Assembly: GCA_030765045.1 (NCBI GenBank)
Contig: CM060964.1
Span: forward strand, 274,947,388-275,011,387
Reading direction: 5' to 3'
DNA from: Tenodera sinensis
Lineage: Eukaryota; Arthropoda; Insecta; Mantodea; Mantidae
Length of the DNA: 64,000 nucleotides
Below are positions 57,285 to 64,000 of this stretch, one piece after another. Both the position numbers and the translations under genes were made by a program. Below the pieces are notes generated by a model. It saw only the letters and a list, made by a program, of their open reading frames with translations. It was not told the DNA's origin and did not search any database. Each line of letters opens with the position of its first letter. The first letter of the stretch is position 1.

Positions 57285-57974
57285 AGGGAGGAATATGGGA
57301 ATACAGTATGCTTTGAGTGATAGTCAAATCTTTTAAAGCTTTGAGATTCCGTTCCCTTTGCACGGTTAACATATAAAACATGAATAACGCTGTTCCATTT
57401 GACAGAAGTAAACGTTCTCCAAAACTCACACAAATAACGATCAAAGATTTTAGCAAGATCTACATTTTTTACACAGTAAGATTTGGTCTATCTCTAACGG
57501 TTCACCAGTTATGCAGAAGTCATCCAGAATAAACAGGACTACATGGGCTAGAGCCAGAAAATTCAAGATATACATTTCATTTGTCATAAAAATATCTCAA
57601 ACATATGGCATTTAAATCAAAATCGTTATAGACATTTTCAAGAAAATCAAAATTTTTGAAAAATTTTCCATGTAAAGAGTAGTTCAACGTGAAGAAGTTT
57701 TCTTCAAAATCTTGGTGTCCCATCCCTGAAATACATTAAATTTAAATACTAACTTTGGCTTTTAAACGACTTTTCGTTTCGAGTTATTCTGTCCAGAGAC
57801 TGACAGACACACAGGCAGACACACACACAGATATTTTTCTAAAAATGCTTTTTTTTTTTTTTTTTTTTTTTTGGATTCAGGGGTCCTTAAAACATATTTC
57901 CGATGAAATCTCAACATCGAATTTTTGGGTGGAATACAATAATTCCTCTACTTTACTATACGTAGTAGAGAAAG
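57285..57974 (-). repeat. TG-core repeat lacking only the 3' end
   Basis: Minus orientation. Runs from 'gggaatacagtatgctttga' through all central blocks and a short CA core (about 57806-57830) to a T tract, then the 5' end AGTAGAGAAAGG (57963-57974). Truncated at the 3' side near 57285. Confidence 0.88.
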
Positions 57975-57984
57975 GAAAAGAAAA

Positions 57985-58429
57985 AAAATATGTCTTGCAC
58001 TCACATGACTTTTTCTACTCTTCTACTAACCATTCTTACAAACTCTTATTCCTCTAACTTCTTTGTTTTAGTTGAGATAAACATTTACAGAAATTTGTTA
58101 TTGCTTATTTCCTTGTAGGTGCAAGGGGAACTTTGGAATACAGTAGGCTTTGTGTGATAGTCAAATGTTTTAAAGCTTTGAGACCCCGTTCTCTTTGCAC
58201 GCTTAACATATAAAAATGAACGTTTTCGAGTTATGCTGACTGACACACAGACAGACAGACAGATAGACAGACAGACAGACACACACACACACACAAACAC
58301 ACACGGACTTTTTTCTAAAAATGCTTTCTTTTTATTCAGGGGGTCTCAAAACATATTTCCGGTGAAATATCGACATAGAATTTTTGGGTGGAGTACAGTA
58401 CTTCCTTCTACGAGACCAGTAGAGAAAGT
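57985..58429 (-). repeat. TG-core repeat with internal deletion, tandem to the previous copy
   Basis: Starts with the end box 10 bp after the 5' end of the previous copy and runs to 'gcttaacatataaaaatgaa'. It then jumps directly to 'cgttttcgagttatgctg', skipping the central roughly 450 bp, and ends AGTAGAGAAAGT at 58418-58429. Confidence 0.88.
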
Positions 58430-58432
58430 AAA

Positions 58433-59160
58433 AACGTCGTGAATTATGCCACCAAACAAAACTTACTGATTTCTTTAAGACAATGCAAAATTATATTAGT
58501 GTAAAATGGGTACAAAATAATTGTATGTACTGTAGAAATTAAGATCGGCCGCAGGCCTGGAATACCCCTCTAGCATAACTGGTGTGTAATTGCTTTAAAA
58601 GTGGTGCACACTACCATATATTACATACTGTGCAATGTACTGTAATTTATTATTGTGCAAATGTTTCCGACCATCTCCGCGGGACCCATTTTTGTCACTT
58701 CTAAGCCCACATTTCGATATACCGTGGAATCGTTATAACGCGAAGCTAAAGCATCTTCCCCAACCACTAGGTATCAAGTATTTCAGGATTCTACTCTACT
58801 TCATTTTGATTGGGATATAGCTTTGCAGAAATACACATTACACATTTCGCTATACAAAGAGAATAGCGATAGTCAAATGTTTAAGAAATGGGCGCTATAT
58901 ACCTACTGGCCTTAAAAATTAATTCATAATGCTTCCATGTAATTACGAGAGAAAACTGACCATCGAAAGCACTTGGAAATAATGATCCAGTATTGAACAA
59001 TTCGAACCATTAATTAGAGATATCTTGGGAATAGCTTATGACACAAAACAGTTATTTGGAATAAATTGTGTGTTTTAAAGTTATTCATAGTTTCTTGTGC
59101 AATGCGTTTTCGTCTATGGCTTTACTTTTGCCACTTACAAGATAACAAATTCGTTCCAAA
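58433..59160. other. No assigned feature
   Basis: 58714-58745 (ATACCGTGGAATCGTTATAA) weakly resembles a pogo-type terminus; not supported further. Confidence 0.3.
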
Positions 59161-59530
59161 TGAGGTAGACTTCATAGACTATTCCAAGAAAATTAAGATA
59201 TACATTTTATTTGTTATATAAATATTTTTATATATATTTTAATAAAAATAGTTAGAGCCCTTTCTAATAAGATAAGAATTCTAACAAATGTTTCATGTAA
59301 AGGATAATTAGGAATGAGGGATTTTCTTCGGAAGACAACATAAATATCAACTTTGGCATTTATCCGACTTTTCGTTTTTGATTGATGCTTTTCACAAAGA
59401 CACGCACATACACACACAATGAATCTTTTTCAAAAGTTCCTATTTTTGGATTTAGGTGGCCTCAAAACATGTACTGCCGTGAAATCTCAGTATTGAACCT
59501 TTGAATGAAATGCGACACCTTCTCTGCTTA
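59161..59530 (-). repeat. Diverged TG-core repeat
   Basis: Minus-orientation blocks 'agatatacattttatttgtt', 'tttcatgtaaaggataatta' and 'cgacttttcgtttttgattg', a tiny CA core, and 'ctcaaaacatgtact'. Both ends decayed. Confidence 0.75.
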
Positions 59531-59540
59531 CTATGTACTT

Positions 59541-60127
59541 AAAAAAGAATGCATCAACAAGATATAAGACTGGAAGGGGCAAATGCCTAAACCAAGAATG
59601 AAAAGAAGAGGAAGAAACATTAAAAGCTGCCAGCTGTTAAATCATCGCTAATTTGAAAGACCGGTGGCCTGGAAGCCTGGAAACAAATTCTTGTACCTTT
59701 TCAAGTAGCGCCCGAGGAAGCAGGCCTTTTACTCAAGGTTACACTGAGCTTACAGCTATCTATCCAACGGTATTCATAAGTTTTATGTAGCTTTAGGCAT
59801 AAGCGTGCAGGTTTAGTTGACCTTAGAAGGATAAACGGAATTCGAACGGTGCCTTGTTCTTAACTCAGAGCACTCGAAGATGAAGCGTCAGCTAATAATT
59901 ACTCAAACTAAGTTTATCTTTGCCTAGTTCAGAGGAAAGTTAAAACTCAACCAACAAAAGCAGGAATTCTGCGCAAAGCAATTCCCAGCTTTCTAAAAGC
60001 ATTCAAATACTCGCCGAACTCCAACTGCATCTATATACATACTCAAATTAAAAACAAAACAAAGATGCAGCTTTTACATTACTTTCCCTGTTTACCCTTC
60101 CAGAAATTATTTTTAGAAAAGCATATT
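59541..60127. other. No recognisable feature
   Basis: Nothing supportable. Confidence 0.35.
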
Positions 60128-60350
60128 ACTTTCTCTACTACTTATAGCAAGTAGAAGTATTGTATTCCACCCGAAAATTCGATGTCCAAATTTTACCAGA
60201 AATATGTTTTGAGGCCCCCTAAATCCAAAAAGAGCAGTCTAAGAAAAACACCCGCGCGCACGCGCGCGTGTGTATTTCTGTGTATTTGACTGTGAACAGC
60301 ATAAATAAAAAACGAAAAGACGGTTAAAAACAAAGTTGGTATTTAAGTTT
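60128..60350 (+). repeat. TG-core repeat, 5' quarter
   Basis: ACTTTCTCTACT start, 'tattgtattccacccg', 'ttgaggccccctaaatccaa', a short CG/TG core (60250-60270), then 'gtgaacagcataaataaaaa' and 'aagtttaat'. Ends abruptly. Confidence 0.85.
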
Positions 60351-60707
60351 AATATTGAAGCGGCATTACTGCTTCCTTACTCTCTATCCAATATACCAAG
60401 CGGAATGCTGTTCTCAGGTGGTTTCTGTGCCGCGACTGCTCTGCATGGACCTTAATTTCTGGGTATGCGTGAGTATTTTCACATAAACTCTCGTTGAAAC
60501 ACTTTATTCTCAATCAAAGTAATGTTTGAGATTTGCCAATCGCTATTAGAATTGTTACGTCGTTGCTGCGTCTTTACTAGGACCCAAGATTATTTACTGT
60601 AGAATGTAACGTGATGGCCAAGCAAATTAAAATGCGCGTATGTGCAACTCCTCCTCCGACTTCTAGGCAACTATGAACTGTGTCCTCACACTCAAGGGTC
60701 CGGAAGG

Positions 60708-60710
<3 letters not shown>
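60351..60710. other. No recognisable feature
   Basis: Nothing supportable. Confidence 0.35.
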
Positions 60711-61500
<790 letters not shown>

Positions 61501-61539
61501 TCTGTCTCTCTCTGTTTCTCTTTCATTCTTTCTTTTCTT

Positions 61540-61615
61540 TGTTTTGCAGTCACATGGAATTTTGGGGTGAAATACGACACTTCCTCTAGTAATACACTAC
61601 ATACACAGTAGAGAA
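61540..61615 (-). repeat. TG-core repeat, 5' end fragment
   Basis: 'ttttggggtgaaatacgaca' then 'cttcctctagtaata' and 'agtagagaacat' match the family's first roughly 75 bp in minus orientation. The giant CTTT tract occupies the position of the usual CA core. Confidence 0.65.
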
Positions 61616-61938
61616 CATAAAAATGTTCTTGATTTTTATAACTGTCACACCTCTATAGGCATATTGTAGTCCAGAGCACACTCTGTGTTTATATAGTAGA
61701 ACATAAATTTATAAAATATCCCTTTCATCCCTCAAAATAATTACTAAGCCTGAAGATTGTGTTGTGATTGTAAACCAATCTCTCAAGCACCTTATCTTCC
61801 CAGAGGTGAGGAATGCTGCAATATAATATTTAATTGGTTTCCTATACGCGGCCGCTCGCACAATGAAAGCTTTCACCCAGTTCAGGTTACATAATGGCAG
61901 TTACGAGAACCTTCCTTGTTGCCATACGGCCACTTTTA
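61616..61938. other. No recognisable feature
   Basis: Nothing supportable. Confidence 0.35.
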
Positions 61939-61946
61939 TCCTACAT

Positions 61947-62713
61947 CAGTGGCGTAAATAACAGCCCCTCAGACCCCGCGTTCGAGGAGGGAATGCGATC
62001 CTTAGGGGCCCCCAGACTGCCTTTAATAATTTCCTCAAAAAGGACATTTTATATTCAGTTGAACCATGGGAAATCACTAGGAAGAAGTGCTGGAACAGAT
62101 GCAGTTCACCGATGACATATTGACAGCGGAAGTGTACCGTGTAAAGCACTTCCTATTCTTTCTTGCCTAAAAGTGTGAAACGAGCTTACCTCCAAGTGTA
62201 AATGCATTTACAAGCATATAGAGAAATTCATTAAAGCACGGTATTATATTCAATACGGCTGTTATAAAAGACAAACTACATACTAAGTACGACTAGTACC
62301 TATGCGAAAATGTAGTCGATTGGCCAATAGGTAAGTTGGATTATTTTAGAAGCTGGTCATAAGTATAAATACAAATCAATATGTGCTGTTCTAACCAGTT
62401 GTGCAGTGTTATTGCTTCTGAACGACATCTGAGGTACCACAAATAGAAGTTTGCTTGGTTAATATCTGAGTTACCCAGAATACTGACAGGTAATGAGTTT
62501 GTTCCACCTATGTGCATTAAGTGTTTAGCGAGTGTATATTATTTATTTAGGAAAAATAACCATTAGTGTTGGTAATCAGGGATGTTATGTTAACACTTAT
62601 TCTATGTGAGTAAATATTTAATATTTTAATCTCTCCAGTTTTAAGCTTTATTGGTAAGTAAGGCTCCCAACATTTATTTGCAGGGGCCCCCGAAAATCTT
62701 AGGTACGCCACTG
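61947..62713. mobile_element. Non-autonomous hAT-like element, 767 bp
   Basis: Ends CAGTGGCGTAAATAACAG on the left and, inverted, CAGTGGCGTACCTAAG on the right, the CAGTGGCGTA-type hAT terminus. 'ggggcccc' occurs inside both ends. An 8-bp duplication TCCTACAT / TCATACAT (61939-61946; 62714-62721) has one mismatch. No transposase ORF. Confidence 0.85.
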
Positions 62714-62885
62714 TCATACATGCTGCAAATAGCAGGGGAAGCACCTATATAACCTGTGGTGCCTTAAAAGAACAGTTCCTTGTGTAAGTTTTAGTCACTG
62801 CTGTTGTAATAACTGCTCAGGATTCTCAAATAACCGAATAAAGGGAAGACAGCATTCATAAGACGCTGAATTGCATGCTGTAATA
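62714..62885. other. No recognisable feature
   Basis: Short flank; nothing recognised. Confidence 0.3.
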
Positions 62886-62989
62886 TAGCGGTAACGGGAG
62901 ACTTCAATGCAAGTATAAGAAACATTGCTTACTCACGTGGGAAATTTGAATGGTCATTAATAAGCATGAATCACTATAGTTTTTAATGT
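62886..62989 (+). pseudogene. Possible LINE endonuclease fragment
   Basis: A short plus-strand frame reads VTGDFNASIRNIAYSRGKFE before a stop. 'GDFNA' is the conserved Asp-Asn motif of LINE AP-type endonucleases. No other endonuclease motif is visible nearby, so this is tentative. Confidence 0.35.
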
Positions 62990-63889
62990 AAACTGGAGTA
63001 TAACAATTGCTATTTTAATTAGAATACTGTAAGTGTTAAGGTGCAGAATAACAACTAGAAGTGTTGTTATCCAATTGACCATAGTTAAAAGTTACGTGCG
63101 AATGCGTTATTTCAACATGTTTGTAAGTGTTTGTAAATAAGTACTGTTATACATGACGCCATATTTTGAGTTTGTGAGGGTTATAATATAACAACTTACA
63201 GAGATAACAAGACCTTCCACTTCTAGCTCCTCCAAGAAAACCTAAAGAAAAATCCATTTGGATTTTAAGAAGTTGAGTTGAAATGGAGGAATTACACTTA
63301 ATAAAATGTAAAATTACTAGAAATATTTCAAAATACATGTTTTTATTGCGATGCTTGTACTTACGGCTTTTTATTACTTAGACTTGTTTTGTTTTCACGG
63401 CAACGAGATTAGGCGTAGGAATGTCAGCTTACGATCCACGAGAACAATATTCCTAAGCACTGAAAATAAGTTATATCGTGAAAATTTTTTTTTGTCAATT
63501 ATAACATTAACGCCTTGAAAGTTGCCTAGAATCGTTTTCAAAATAGGCAATACAGGATTAAATGCAAGCTACCAAAGCAACACTCAATTGCTTATATCAC
63601 AAATCGAGTTTGTCATTATCGAGCTCATGTGACGAACTATTGTTACGAAAGGTTATTATTCTACTTCTTGTTAATCCAGAAAAAAGTTAGCCATATTTAC
63701 ACATTCCGTTATAGGATACAGTTGGCAAAGCAATGATCAGATTTTGTAAGAGCGTATCGCTATGACATGGAATTTCACACTCTTAGCATGACCACGTAAG
63801 GAAGAAGAAAGGGGAAAATGGTGGAAAAAGCAAAAAGAAATGCCTTCCAACCAAGAGGAACACGTATTTGAACACTCAAGCCAGTAACT
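62990..63889. other. No recognisable feature
   Basis: AT-rich with nothing supportable. Confidence 0.35.
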
Positions 63890-64000
63890 AGGAATCTCGG
63901 AAATGGTTAACTCCACACAAAAATTATCACTTGATATAAATTCTGTACTTTAACATCTACATTTTTTCTGCAGTGAGATTTTGTCTACTCCTTATGCTTT
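63890..64000 (-). repeat. TG-core repeat, cut by window end
   Basis: 'ctcggaaatggttaactcca' and 'ttaacatctacattttttct' then 'gcagtgagattttgtcta' match the central-3' part in minus orientation. Continues beyond the window. Confidence 0.75.

Overview
This window looks like non-coding, repeat-saturated DNA from a large insect genome. I found no complete host protein-coding gene. The evidence for an insect is mutually consistent: Jockey-type, R1-type and other non-LTR retrotransposons, Penelope-like sequence, tRNA-derived SINEs, hAT and Tc1/mariner-like DNA transposons, very long microsatellites, scattered TTAGG-like words (the insect telomere motif), and a mitochondrial COX3 fragment that reads with TGA as Trp. 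The SINE body at 17812-18040 reminds me of elements I associate with cockroaches and other Polyneoptera. That is memory, not a search.

Layout. 0-9 kb: the end of a dispersed repeat cut by the window edge, decayed mariner-like and hAT-like transposases (2.3-4.4 kb), a decayed reverse transcriptase on the minus strand (7.0-8.7 kb) and a COX3 NUMT (9.05-9.16 kb). 9-23 kb: SINEs with target-site duplications (TSDs), an LTR-retroelement primer-binding site, a fold-back element, and long (AAT)n, (CA)n and (TTC)n tracts. 23-27 kb: a Penelope-like element carrying hammerhead-like cores, broken by poly(A) retroelements stacked at one target site. 27-30.5 kb: head-to-tail copies of the dispersed repeat and a GAT/GGT-rich minisatellite. 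30.8-36.1 kb: a complete but inactivated Jockey-type element with an 11-bp TSD and a promoter-like start. 36.6-38.5 and 46.4-47.4 kb: two copies of one inverted-repeat DNA transposon. The first copy contains two later insertions that the second lacks, so both insertions can be delimited exactly. 46.1 kb: a cluster of heat-shock elements next to a TATA box. 51-52.8 kb: a decayed LINE split by a hAT-like element. 53.9-55.1 kb: a 1.2-kb (ACTC)n tract which its TSD shows to be the tail of a retroposon. 57-64 kb: more copies of the dispersed repeat, a 0.8-kb (CTTT)n tract and a second hAT-like element.

The most distinctive feature is one dispersed family, here called the TG-core repeat. It is about 0.9 kb long, non-coding, usually carries a (TG/CA)n tract at a fixed internal position, and ends in a conserved box. 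About 19 full, truncated or diverged copies lie in 64 kb on both strands, and at least four more sites match the end box alone. I do not recognise it as a named family. A paralogous empty site shows it is an inserted element.

There are no operons or interacting genes here. What the window records is nested insertion, microsatellite growth from element tails, and decay. The parts with possible host function are the heat-shock-type promoter at 46.09-46.19 kb, the GC-rich open segments near 42.4 and 22.6 kb, and an unassigned 138-codon frame at 606-1022.
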